Assembly (NCBI GenBank): GCA_024643305.1
Contig: JAHENE010000025.1
Coordinates: forward strand, 1 to 14,210
From: Thiobacillaceae bacterium
GTDB lineage: Bacteria > Pseudomonadota > Gammaproteobacteria > Burkholderiales > Thiobacillaceae
Direction: 5' to 3'
DNA: 14,210 nucleotides
Shown in pieces: positions 7,427 to 14,210 of this stretch. Each line of letters starts with the position of its first letter. Within the stretch, counting starts at the first letter, position 1. Under the pieces are notes generated by a model. It worked only from the letters and a program-made list of their open reading frames with translations, did no database searches and was not told where the DNA came from. The position numbers and the translations under genes are program-made.

Positions 7427-7582
7427 GACACGCTATCTTTTTGAAAAAATTGAACTATTATTTTTGCTAGAGTTTGAAAAGGCCATAAAGAGCCTAAATG
7501 TTTGCGCAAATAAGTAAATCAAGATACATTTATCTCCAATTAAACTCAAACAACGCATTGTTTCAACGGAAGGGAGTCCTTA
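7427..7582 (+). promoter_or_regulatory. AT-rich leader upstream of ccoN
   Basis: This 156-base gap is markedly more AT-rich than its surroundings and probably holds the promoter of ccoNOQP. Visible symmetry elements are the palindrome TTTGCGCAAA at 7501-7510 and the inverted repeat AAACAA-N4-TTGTTT at 7548-7563, just before the AAGGGAG ribosome-binding site. I see no canonical FNR/ANR box (TTGAT-N4-ATCAA) and no pair of promoter hexamers good enough to call, so the exact promoter is not assigned. Confidence 0.4.
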
Positions 7583-9019
7583 ATGGAAGCGACGACGTAC
7601 AACTACAAGATCGTGCGGCAGTTCGCCATCATGACCGTGGTCTGGGGGATCGTGGGCATGCTGGTCGGCGTTCTCATCGCCACACAACTGATCTGGCCTG
7701 ATCTAACCCATGGCATTTCATGGCTGAGTTATGGCCGGCTAAGGCCACTGCATACCAACGCGGTCATCTTCGGTTTCGGCGGCACCGCGATGTTTGCCAC
7801 CATTTATTACGTCGTGCAGCGAACCTGTCACGTCCGATTGTTTGCCGAAAAACTGGCGACATTCACCTTCTGGGGCTGGCAGGCCATCATTGTCCTGGCT
7901 GCCTTGACCCTGGTGATGGGTTACACCACTTCCAAGGAATATGCAGAACTCGAATGGCCGATTGATATCCTGATCGCGGTAGTCTGGGTGGCTTTCGCGA
8001 TTGTATTTTTCGGCACGCTGATCAAGCGCAAGACCCCGCACATCTACGTCGCCAACTGGTTTTTCGGCGGCTACATCCTAACCATTGCAATTCTGCACAT
8101 CGTCAACAGCGCGGAAGTGCCGATTGCCTTCTTCGGCGGTTCCTGGATGAAATCGTACTCGGCTTATGCCGGCGTGCATGATGCCATGGTGCAGTGGTGG
8201 TACGGCCACAACGCCGTGGGCTTTTTCCTGACCACCGCCTTCCTGGGCATGATGTATTACTTCATACCCAAACAGGCTGGCCGCCCGATCTACTCCTACC
8301 GCCTGTCCATCGTCCACTTCTGGGCACTCAACTTCACCTACATGTGGGCAGGTCCGCACCACCTCCAATATTCAGCACTGCCCGACTGGGCACAGTCTCT
8401 TGGCATGGTGTTCTCTCTGGTCCTGCTGGCACCCTCCTGGGGCGGCATGATGAACGGCATCATGACCCTGTCCGGCGCTTGGCACAAACTACGCACCGAT
8501 CCAATTCTGAAGTTTCTGGTCACCGCCCTGTCCTTCTACGGCATGTCGACCTTCGAGGGACCGATGATGTCGATCAAGACGGTTAACGCGCTGTCACATT
8601 ACACGGAGTGGACCATCGGCCACGTGCATTCGGGTGCGTTGGGCTGGGTGGCGATGATTTCAATCGGCTCCATGTACTACCTGATTCCGCGCCTGTTCGG
8701 CCGCGATGAAATGTACTCGATGAAGCTGGTCACAACCCACTTCTGGGTTGCCACCATCGGCGTGGTGCTGTACATCGCGGCGATGTGGATTGCCGGCGTT
8801 GCACAAGGTTTGATGTGGCGCGCTTCCAACCCGGATGGCACGCTCACCTACGGCTTCGCCCAGGTATTGAATCAAATGTATCCCTTCTACACTGTTCGCT
8901 TGCTGGGCGGCTTGCTGTTCTTCAGCGGCATGCTGATCATGGCCTACAACGTGGTGAAGACCATCAGCGTGGGCAAGGCCGTCAATGACGCGCCCATTCC
9001 TGCACCGGCTCACGCTTAA
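7583..9019 (+). CDS. ccoN: cbb3 cytochrome c oxidase subunit I (CcoN)
   Basis: The catalytic subunit (478 residues, about 12 membrane helices) reduces O2 to water at a heme b3-CuB centre with high oxygen affinity. All expected ligands are present: His57 and His349 for low-spin heme b, His347 for heme b3, and His209, His259 and His260 for CuB. Tyr253 matches the Tyr crosslinked to the CuB histidine in cbb3 enzymes, and Glu325 matches the conserved Glu near the active site (residue roles by alignment to the P. stutzeri enzyme from memory). An AAGGGAG ribosome-binding site precedes the ATG. It begins the oxidase block ccoNOQP, after the maturation genes ccoI and ccoS. Confidence 0.99.
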   Translation: MEATTYNYKIVRQFAIMTVVWGIVGMLVGVLIATQLIWPDLTHGISWLSYGRLRPLHTNAVIFGFGGTAMFATIYYVVQRTCHVRLFAEKLATFTFWGWQAIIVLAALTLVMGYTTSKEYAELEWPIDILIAVVWVAFAIVFFGTLIKRKTPHIYVANWFFGGYILTIAILHIVNSAEVPIAFFGGSWMKSYSAYAGVHDAMVQWWYGHNAVGFFLTTAFLGMMYYFIPKQAGRPIYSYRLSIVHFWALNFTYMWAGPHHLQYSALPDWAQSLGMVFSLVLLAPSWGGMMNGIMTLSGAWHKLRTDPILKFLVTALSFYGMSTFEGPMMSIKTVNALSHYTEWTIGHVHSGALGWVAMISIGSMYYLIPRLFGRDEMYSMKLVTTHFWVATIGVVLYIAAMWIAGVAQGLMWRASNPDGTLTYGFAQVLNQMYPFYTVRLLGGLLFFSGMLIMAYNVVKTISVGKAVNDAPIPAPAHA

Positions 9020-9039
9020 AAGAGAAAGGAGAATAAAAC

Positions 9040-9645
9040 ATGGCTTTCTCACATCAGACCATCGAAAAAAATACCGGCTGGCTCATCATTCTCACTATCC
9101 TCATTGTGAGTGTGGGCGGTCTGGTCCAGATCGTGCCACTGTATTTCCAGCGGTATGTCACCCAGCCAGTTGAGGGACTCAAGCCCTACTCCGCGCTGGA
9201 ACTCTCTGGCCGCGACATCTACATACGCGAAGGCTGCGTTGGCTGTCACTCGCAGATGGTGCGTCCGTTCCGGGCCGAAACCGAGCGCTACGGCCACTAC
9301 TCCGTGGCAGGGGAATACGTGTACGACCGCCCCTTCCTGTGGGGCTCCAAGCGTACCGGCCCTGACCTCATCCGTATGGCCGGGCGCTATTCAGACGACT
9401 GGCATCGTGCCCATCTGATGAATCCTCGCGATGTGGTGCCCGAGTCCAACATGCCTGCCTACACCTGGCTTGCCGATAACAAGCTGGACTCTTCCGACAT
9501 TCAGGCAAAGATGCACACACTCAAGGCGATGGGCCATCCGTACACTGATGATGAAATCGCGAATGCCCCCAAGGACCTGGAAGACAAGACGGAAATGGAC
9601 GCCGTAATTGCCTACCTGCAAAGCCTTGGCCGTTCGATGAAGTGA
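9040..9645 (+). CDS. ccoO: cbb3 oxidase subunit II, monoheme cytochrome c
   Basis: The 201-residue CcoO has one N-terminal membrane helix (about 13-35) and a periplasmic monoheme domain with Cys66-V-G-Cys69-His70 and Met138 (E-S-N-M-P-A-Y) as the probable distal heme ligand. It passes electrons from CcoP or soluble cytochrome c to the CcoN hemes. Its length is typical of the family. An AGGAG ribosome-binding site lies before the ATG, 20 bases after the ccoN stop. Confidence 0.98.
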   Translation: MAFSHQTIEKNTGWLIILTILIVSVGGLVQIVPLYFQRYVTQPVEGLKPYSALELSGRDIYIREGCVGCHSQMVRPFRAETERYGHYSVAGEYVYDRPFLWGSKRTGPDLIRMAGRYSDDWHRAHLMNPRDVVPESNMPAYTWLADNKLDSSDIQAKMHTLKAMGHPYTDDEIANAPKDLEDKTEMDAVIAYLQSLGRSMK

Positions 9646-9653
9646 GGATAAGC

Positions 9654-9833
9654 ATGGACACGAGCAACCTCATTGGCAGCGTAGTGACGGTGGTGTTCTT
9701 CATCACCTTCATCGGCATCGTATGGTGGGCCTACGGCGGCAGCCGCAAGGAACGGTTTGAAGAAGATGCACGAATTCCTTTTGACGGAAACGATGACCTT
9801 CAGCCTGGCATGAACATCGGAGATAAAAAATGA
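9654..9833 (+). CDS. ccoQ: cbb3 oxidase small subunit CcoQ/FixQ
   Basis: The 59-residue protein has one membrane helix (about 6-27, ending W-W-A-Y) followed by a polar tail rich in Arg, Glu and Asp, as in CcoQ, which stabilises the cbb3 complex. The ATG at 9654 has a GAGG ribosome-binding core just upstream; a GTG at 9642, inside the end of ccoO, is less likely. Its TGA stop (9831-9833) is interlaced with the ATGATG that starts ccoP. Confidence 0.93.
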   Translation: MDTSNLIGSVVTVVFFITFIGIVWWAYGGSRKERFEEDARIPFDGNDDLQPGMNIGDKK

Positions 9834-10806
9834 TGCAAGAATTCGATTCACCCTTTTGGAGTTGGTACATCATCATCCTGACCGTGGTCAGCCTGGTCGG
9901 CGTGGCGGTTTTCCTCTTTACGCAAAGAACCCGGCACCTCGCCCCAGGCGAAAGGCCCAGGAAATGGAACACAAATGGGATGGTGATCTGGTCGAACTGA
10001 ACAACCCGCTGCCGAACTGGTGGGTGAAACTGTTCTGGATCACTCTGGTTTTCAGCGCTGTGTATCTAGTGCTCTACCCCGGTCTGGGCAGTTTCAAGGG
10101 CGTACTGGGCTGGACCTCATGGGGCCAGTACGACCAGGAAGTGTCGGATGCAAAGGCCAAGTATGATCCCGTGTTCGACAAGTTCATGGGACAGCCGGTT
10201 GAACAGCTTGCCGCCAGCGGCGAAGCGCACGACATGGGGCAGCGCCTGTTTCTGACCTACTGCGCACAATGCCACGGCTCCGACGCGCACGGCGCTCGTG
10301 GCTTCCCCAACCTGACCGACAAGGACTGGCTGTACGGCGGCGATGGCGAAACCATCCAGGCCAGCATCAGCAACGGACGTTCCGGGATGATGCCACCCAT
10401 GGGCGCAGCGGTCGGCGGCGAGCAGGGTACAAAGGAAGTTGCCAACTATGTGCTGTCGCTTTCCGGCAGCCCGCATGATGCGCAGCTTGCTGCAACAGGC
10501 AAGGAAAAATTCGTCGCCTGTGCCGCGTGCCATGGTGAAGACGGAAAAGGCAACCAGATGATGGGCGCGCCCAACCTGACCGACAACACATGGCTCTATG
10601 GCGGCTCCGAAGCAACGATCATCGAAACCATCACCAAGGGTCGCAACGGCCACATGCCTGCGCAACTACAGGCACTGGGCGAAGCGAAAGTGCATATCCT
10701 GGCTGCCTATGTCTACGGTTTGGGTGGTGGCACACCCAAACAGGCTGAGCCGGAGGCAGCAGCCCCTGCCATGGAAGAAGCACCCGCCACGCCAATGGCG
10801 CAGTAA
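9830..10806 (+). CDS. ccoP: cbb3 oxidase diheme subunit CcoP, frameshifted
   Basis: CcoP is the membrane-anchored diheme cytochrome c that feeds electrons into cbb3 oxidase. The frame opened by ATGATG at 9830/9833 (GGAG at 9819-9822) encodes the normal N-terminal anchor helix (F-D-S-P-F-W-S-W-Y) up to A-P-G-E, but then runs to a stop at 9998-10000. The expected continuation, K-A-Q-E-M-E-H-K-W-D-G-D-L-V-E-L-N-N-P-L-P, is in the -1 frame. Adding one A to the AAA at 9951-9953 would restore a 324-residue protein with heme motifs Cys144-A-Q-Cys147-His148 and Cys230-A-A-Cys233-His234, a second helix (L-F-W-I-T-L-V-F) and an Ala/Pro/Glu-rich tail. The rest of the gene is undamaged, so an assembly error or a very recent mutation is likely. 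As read, the downstream frame could start only at an internal codon such as ATG 9964, without the anchor. Confidence 0.9.
9950..9954 (+). other. Inferred frameshift site in ccoP
   Basis: The frame changes between the codons for G-E (9947-9952) and K-A-Q-E (from 9952). CcoP proteins have a G-E about 11 residues before the conserved W-D-x-D-L, and joining the two frames exactly here restores that spacing. The site is a short A-run (AAA), consistent with loss of one A. The codons GGC GAA AGG do not form a classic X-XXY-YYZ slippery heptamer. Confidence 0.8.
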
Positions 10807-10825
10807 ACAGTCTGCATCAATCCCG

Positions 10826-10860
10826 ACCCGCTCCTTCCCGGGGCGGGTTTTGGGGTTTTT
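10826..10860 (+). terminator. Rho-independent terminator after ccoP
   Basis: ACCCGCTCC at 10826-10834 pairs with GGGGCGGGT at 10840-10848 (nine pairs including one G-U) around a 5-base loop, followed by a T-rich tract TTTGGGGTTTTT to 10860. It lies 20 bases after the ccoP stop and before ccoG, so it should end or reduce transcription of ccoNOQP ahead of ccoGH. Confidence 0.8.
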
Positions 10861-10889
10861 CGTATCGGCCCTTACAAACAGATACGAAA
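10858..10889 (+). repeat. 9-bp inverted repeat overlapping terminator T-tract
   Basis: TTTCGTATC at 10858-10866 and GATACGAAA at 10881-10889 are exact reverse complements separated by 14 bases. The left arm reuses the last T residues of the ccoP terminator. Located 21 bases before the ccoG start, it may be an operator for ccoG or an alternative RNA structure that affects read-through; neither is proven. Confidence 0.45.
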
Positions 10890-10910
10890 GCCTCCACAAT
10901 TCTGCAAAAC

Positions 10911-12329
10911 ATGGAATCACCCAACAACACCACACACGAAGCCCGGGCTGAAATAGAAGAGGCCCTGTATGCGGTACGCCAGAAAATCCAGCCGCGCACG
11001 GTGCATGGCTGGTTTGCCAACTGGCGTGTGGCGCTGGTGCTGTTTACCCAAGGGCTTTATTACGGCCTGCCATGGCTCAAGTGGGATGGACACCAAGCCA
11101 TTCTGTTTGATCTCGCTTCGCGGAAATTTTATATTTTCTGGATGACCCTGTGGCCGCAGGATTTCATCTGGCTGACCGGCCTGTTGGTCATTTCTGCTTT
11201 TTCGCTATTCTTGTTCACGGCGGTTGCCGGACGCCTGTGGTGCGGCTACGCCTGCCCACAAACGGTTTACACGGAATTGTTCATGTGGATCGAAGAGTGG
11301 GCCGAAGGAAATCATCTCGCCCGCAAAAAACTCGACAGTTCGCCGTGGAACGCAAACAAGATCCGCAAGCGTGGATTAAAACATGTGCTCTGGTTCCTGA
11401 TTGCGTTCTGGACCGGCTTTACCTTTGTCGGTTACTTCACCCCCATCACCACTCTGGGCAAAGAACTGTTGACGTTCAGCACGGGCGGATGGGAAACCTT
11501 TTGGGTGTTCTTCTATGCCTTTTCCACCTGGGGCAATGCCGGCTTCATGCGCGAACAGGTATGCAAATACATGTGCCCGTATGCCCGCTTCCAGAGCGTG
11601 ATGTTCGATCCGGACACACTGGTCATCAGTTACGATTTGGATCGTGGCGAGCCGCGCGGCGCGCGCGGCAAGAAAATCGACCACAAGGCCAAGGGATTGG
11701 GCGATTGTGTGGACTGTGGCATCTGCGTTCAGGTTTGTCCCACCGGCATAGACATCCGCCGGGGCCTGCAATATGAATGCATTGGCTGTGCCGCCTGCAT
11801 CGATGGCTGCGACCAGGTCATGGAGAAGATGGGCTATCCCAAGGGGCTTATCCGCTACACCACTGAAAACGTACTAAAGCACAAGTACCAGGACACGAAC
11901 ATCCTGTCGCATGTGTTCCGGCCTCGCGTGTTTGTATATGGTGCCATCTTGCTGACCGTCATCAGCATCTTTCTGGTCACGCTCGTCAACCGCGTGCCCC
12001 TCAGGCTCGAGGTGATTCGCGACCGTGCCACACTTTCTCGAAGCACCGAAGACGGACGCCTGGAAAACCTTTACACACTGCAAATTCTCAACATGGAAAG
12101 CCGTACTCACCACTACAGAATCACTGCCAGCGGCGCGGACAACATCCAGGTTCTCGTGGATGACCGAAACCTGCAGGCCGGACCGCAGGAAACCATCCGC
12201 GCGCCCATTCGGCTGCAGGTAGACCCGGCCAGCCTCAAAGGGCCGTCGACACCCATCATGATCCGCGTACAGTCCGAGGAAAACCCCAAACTCGTGCGCG
12301 AAGCAAAATCCAGTTTTCTCAGGAGATGA
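10911..12329 (+). CDS. ccoG: cbb3 oxidase accessory ferredoxin-like protein CcoG
   Basis: The 472-residue membrane iron-sulfur protein belongs to the CcoG/FixG/RdxA family, which reduces copper during cbb3 assembly. Visible features: N-terminal membrane helices, the W-C-G-Y-A-C-P-Q-T motif (Cys111, Cys115), R-E-Q-V-C-K-Y-M-C-P-Y (Cys218, Cys222), two [4Fe-4S] binding sets (Cys266-x2-Cys269-x2-Cys272-x3-Cys276 and Cys290-x2-Cys293-x2-Cys296-x3-Cys300), a last helix near 340-360, and a periplasmic immunoglobulin-like C-terminal domain. The length is typical. No clear ribosome-binding site precedes the ATG. It is separated from ccoP by a terminator and an inverted repeat and probably has its own promoter; its stop overlaps the ccoH leader. 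Confidence 0.97.
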   Translation: MESPNNTTHEARAEIEEALYAVRQKIQPRTVHGWFANWRVALVLFTQGLYYGLPWLKWDGHQAILFDLASRKFYIFWMTLWPQDFIWLTGLLVISAFSLFLFTAVAGRLWCGYACPQTVYTELFMWIEEWAEGNHLARKKLDSSPWNANKIRKRGLKHVLWFLIAFWTGFTFVGYFTPITTLGKELLTFSTGGWETFWVFFYAFSTWGNAGFMREQVCKYMCPYARFQSVMFDPDTLVISYDLDRGEPRGARGKKIDHKAKGLGDCVDCGICVQVCPTGIDIRRGLQYECIGCAACIDGCDQVMEKMGYPKGLIRYTTENVLKHKYQDTNILSHVFRPRVFVYGAILLTVISIFLVTLVNRVPLRLEVIRDRATLSRSTEDGRLENLYTLQILNMESRTHHYRITASGADNIQVLVDDRNLQAGPQETIRAPIRLQVDPASLKGPSTPIMIRVQSEENPKLVREAKSSFLRR

Positions 12330-12331
12330 GC

Positions 12332-12826
12332 ATGAATTCCCAGGCACAAACTTCGAAACCCTGGTTCAGGGAACCCTGGCCATGGCTGCTGTCGATCATG
12401 CCGATCACGGCTGTCATTGCAGGCTTTCTTACCTTGTGGTTTGCCATCACATCAGACGATGGTCTCGTGGTCGATGACTATTACAAGGAAGGCAAGGCAA
12501 TCAATCAGACAATTGAGCGTGACAAATTGGCACACACGCTTGGCATCAATGCGCAGTTGACTTCCCGTGGCCCAACTCTGCAATTGCAACTCGATGGCAA
12601 GCTGCAAACTCCACCTGGAAAGCTGACCCTGCAAATTCTGCATCCAACGCGCAGTGGTGACGACCACACCGTCATCCTGAGCTGGGATGGATCCGTCTAT
12701 GCCGGAAAGCTTCCGCATCTGGCCGGTTCCCACTACAACGCCCAGCTCACGCCAGAATTCGGAGGCTGGCGCCTCACCGGCGAAATACTTCCGGGAAAGA
12801 CCATCATCCTGGCACCTCATGCCTGA
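12332..12826 (+). CDS. ccoH: FixH/CcoH family cbb3 assembly protein
   Basis: The 164-residue protein has one N-terminal membrane helix (about 14-38) and the FixH hallmark V-V-D-D-Y-Y-K-E-G-K-A-I-N right after it, followed by a periplasmic beta-rich domain. CcoH is an assembly factor and, in some species, a stable component of cbb3 oxidase that also works with CcoI. Two ATGs are possible: 12326 abuts the AGGAG ribosome-binding site (12321-12325) with no spacing, whereas 12332 has a normal 6-base spacing, so 12332 is chosen. The ribosome-binding site lies inside the end of ccoG, which suggests coupled translation. Confidence 0.93.
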   Translation: MNSQAQTSKPWFREPWPWLLSIMPITAVIAGFLTLWFAITSDDGLVVDDYYKEGKAINQTIERDKLAHTLGINAQLTSRGPTLQLQLDGKLQTPPGKLTLQILHPTRSGDDHTVILSWDGSVYAGKLPHLAGSHYNAQLTPEFGGWRLTGEILPGKTIILAPHA

Positions 12827-12840
12827 CGGGAGAAGGCCAC

Positions 12841-12960
12841 ATGAAAGAAATCATGCTCAGCAGCACTGGGATCATGATCGCCGCTGCCACAATGGCTATT
12901 ATCACCATAAAAATCTGGTTGTATCGATGGCTGAAACACAAGATTAACGGCGCACAGTAA
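12841..12960 (+). CDS. 39-residue single-helix membrane protein
   Basis: I do not recognise a family. The short frame begins with ATG 12841, has a good ribosome-binding region (GGGAGAAGG at 12828-12836), starts 14 bases after ccoH and ends in TAA. The product has one hydrophobic helix (about residues 10-28, G-I-M-I-A-A-A-T-M-A-I-I) followed by a strongly basic tail with R, K and H, so the C terminus is probably cytoplasmic. Its size and single helix recall CcoM, the 37-residue extra subunit of Pseudomonas stutzeri cbb3 oxidase, but I cannot show sequence similarity. Tight packing behind ccoH argues for a real gene; the role in cbb3 assembly or stability is inference. Confidence 0.62.
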   Translation: MKEIMLSSTGIMIAAATMAIITIKIWLYRWLKHKINGAQ

Positions 12961-12999
12961 ACCGATGTTCAAACACATTACAAACTGGAGGAAGACACG

Positions 13000-13299
13000 A
13001 TGTTGAAGCAGGCAATTTCGATACTCTGGCCGTCTTTTCTTATCGCCGGCATGGCGGACGTGTTGTTCTTTACCCTGTTTGACCCACTGCAATTCCTTTA
13101 CCAGGAAGAAGCGGTATTCGACAGCCGTCTTGCAGCATATACGGTCGGTTTTTTCCTGTTCTGGCTGATGAGCATCGGTTCCTCGGCGCTCACCTGTTAT
13201 TTCCAGCGCAGTGCGGATGACATCAACCACTGTCCGCTGATCCCCGCCGACAGGCCTGATGCCTGCCCCAAGAAAGAAGGTTGCACGGATTGCCAGTAA
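13000..13299 (+). CDS. Small two-helix membrane protein, Cys-rich tail
   Basis: The 99-residue product has two membrane helices (about 6-27 and 44-67) joined by an acidic loop, and a cytoplasm- or periplasm-facing tail with His77-Cys78, Cys89, Cys95 and Cys98 plus Cys66 at the end of helix 2. I recall similar uncharacterised two-helix proteins in betaproteobacteria but cannot name a family. A strong GGAGGA ribosome-binding site precedes the ATG, 39 bases after the 39-residue gene. Its position after ccoH and before a multicopper oxidase, together with the Cys cluster, makes a metal-binding or redox role in cbb3 or copper handling plausible; that is inference. Confidence 0.8.
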   Translation: MLKQAISILWPSFLIAGMADVLFFTLFDPLQFLYQEEAVFDSRLAAYTVGFFLFWLMSIGSSALTCYFQRSADDINHCPLIPADRPDACPKKEGCTDCQ

Positions 13300-13429
13300 G
13301 CATTAAATAGCACAACAAAGAATTGAACTTCCTTTATCAAATACATGTCAGTAAATAAGTAGCGCCAGCCTACTTGAAGAAATGCTTGCAGGCAGCGCGC
13401 GTGCGCCGCAAAACAACAAGGGAGTTCGA

Positions 13430-14210
13430 ATGAAGCCCATCAATAAAGCAACCGTGCGAGATGCATCAGGCTTTGCTCAGGATAATTTCACCCGTATTGA
13501 AAATCGCAGACGATTCCTGAAAGCGCTGGGCAGCATAAGCCTGGCGGGCGCCATTCCAGGAATGACACAAGCCGCCGGGAGAAGCGGCGCACCTGATGTG
13601 GAAATCGAACTGCGTGCCGCCCCTGACGCGGTAACCATCTTGCCTGGACAAACAACCAATGTCTGGCGATTCCATGCAAAGGTATTGAACGGGAATCCCC
13701 AAGCCGTCGAGCATCTTCCCGGTAGCTACTCAGGCCCCATCATCCGGGTCAGGCGCGGCCAACGGGTGCGGATACACTTCAAAAACGAGTTATCCCAACC
13801 CAGCATTGTGCACTGGCATGGCCTCATCATCCCCGAGGTCATGGATGGGCATCCCCGCTTTGCCGTGCCGCCGGGCGGACGCTACGAGTATGAATTCGAA
13901 GTTCGCAACCGCGCCGGTACCTACTGGTTCCACCCCCATCCGCACACCCTTACCGGGCCGCAGGTATATGCAGGCCTTGCCGGGCTGTTCATCGTGAGCG
14001 ATGAAGAAGAAAGCGCACTCGGTCTGCCAAGCGGCGAACAGGATGTTGCACTAATTATCCAGGACCGCAGTTTTTCTGCTGACAACCAGTTGCGCTACCT
14101 CAACAGAGGCGGCGGCATGATGGGCATGATGGGCGGCATGATGGGCTTCACCGGCGATCACATTCTGGTCAACGGCCGCCCGGATTACGAACTCCCGGTT
14201 GAGCGGCGAG
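13430..14210 (+). CDS. Tat-exported multicopper oxidase, N-terminal part (partial)
   Basis: The frame from ATG 13430 is open through the end of the window (260 codons), so the gene continues outside. An AGGGAG ribosome-binding site lies at good spacing. The N terminus has a twin-arginine signal (N-R-R-R-F-L-K-A-L near residues 25-33, then a hydrophobic stretch ending T-Q-A-A), so the folded enzyme goes to the periplasm. The first cupredoxin domain carries the copper motifs H-W-H-G and W-F-H-P-H-P-H, diagnostic of multicopper oxidases of the CueO/CotA/laccase type. A Met/Gly-rich loop (G-G-G-M-M-G-M-M-G-G-M-M-G) follows near residues 228-240. Such enzymes oxidise Cu(I), metals or phenols with O2. 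The C-terminal ligands are outside the window, so the subfamily is not fixed. Confidence 0.93.
   Translation, partial: MKPINKATVRDASGFAQDNFTRIENRRRFLKALGSISLAGAIPGMTQAAGRSGAPDVEIELRAAPDAVTILPGQTTNVWRFHAKVLNGNPQAVEHLPGSYSGPIIRVRRGQRVRIHFKNELSQPSIVHWHGLIIPEVMDGHPRFAVPPGGRYEYEFEVRNRAGTYWFHPHPHTLTGPQVYAGLAGLFIVSDEEESALGLPSGEQDVALIIQDRSFSADNQLRYLNRGGGMMGMMGGMMGFTGDHILVNGRPDYELPVERR

Noticed and set aside
9945..9960. Programmed ribosomal frameshifting in ccoP
   Set aside because: The codons GGC GAA AGG do not form a known slippery heptamer and I see no clear stimulatory structure; an indel is simpler.
9856..9963. TTG at 9856 as the start of ccoP
   Set aside because: Translation from this codon gives a His/Arg/Pro-rich peptide unlike CcoP, while another frame over the same bases encodes the expected anchor helix; the true start is 9830/9833 and the gene is frameshifted.
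12326..12331. ATG at 12326 as the ccoH start
   Set aside because: It directly abuts the AGGAG ribosome-binding site with no spacing; ATG 12332 has normal spacing.
13322..13341. FNR-like box upstream of the right-hand multicopper oxidase
   Set aside because: TTGAA and ATCAA half-sites are present but about eight bases apart instead of four, so the symmetry does not fit.
13357..13375. AAGTAG-N7-CTACTT inverted repeat as a terminator after the 99-residue gene
   Set aside because: Only six weak pairs and no T-run follow; too little to call a terminator or operator.

Overview
The window looks like chromosomal DNA from a Gram-negative proteobacterium, most likely a betaproteobacterium of the Nitrosomonadales/Gallionellales type. 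That placement is inferred from the mix of genes (a full cbb3 oxidase cluster, Aat beside Bpt, a CusF/DUF411 copper set) and the moderately GC-rich sequence, not from a marker gene. No tRNA, rRNA, CRISPR array, insertion sequence or phage gene is visible.

Layout. (1) Positions 1-1661, + strand: a periplasmic copper-handling set made of the C-terminal end of a multicopper oxidase, a DUF411 CxCC protein, a small CusF-like copper chaperone with a Met/His-rich arm, and a 110-residue protein with a degenerate HMA-like fold. (2) Positions 1658-4701, - strand, a tightly overlapping operon read right to left: aat, bpt, a lipoprotein with an HExxH metalloprotease motif, and thyA. Aat and Bpt both attach amino acids to protein N termini to create N-degrons. 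(3) Positions 4753-12826, + strand: the cbb3-type cytochrome c oxidase locus in the order ccoI-ccoS-ccoN-ccoO-ccoQ-ccoP-(terminator)-ccoG-ccoH. CcoI supplies copper for the CuB site, CcoS, CcoG and CcoH are maturation or assembly factors, and CcoNOQP are the oxidase. (4) Positions 12841-13299: two small membrane proteins of unknown function, of 39 and 99 residues, directly behind ccoH. (5) Positions 13430-14210: the start of a Tat-exported multicopper oxidase that runs off the window. It is open to the end, with no stop codon inside the window.

The common theme is copper: two multicopper oxidases, copper chaperones and a Cu+ P-type ATPase surround a copper-dependent high-affinity terminal oxidase, suggesting a microaerobic organism that both needs and must buffer periplasmic copper. 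The main anomaly is an apparent -1 base frameshift in ccoP at 9951-9953. It separates the N-terminal membrane anchor from the diheme part and is either an assembly error or a real lesion. The most promising undescribed items are the 39-residue single-helix protein (positionally reminiscent of the small cbb3 subunit CcoM), the 99-residue two-helix protein with a Cys-rich tail, and the degenerate HMA-like protein.
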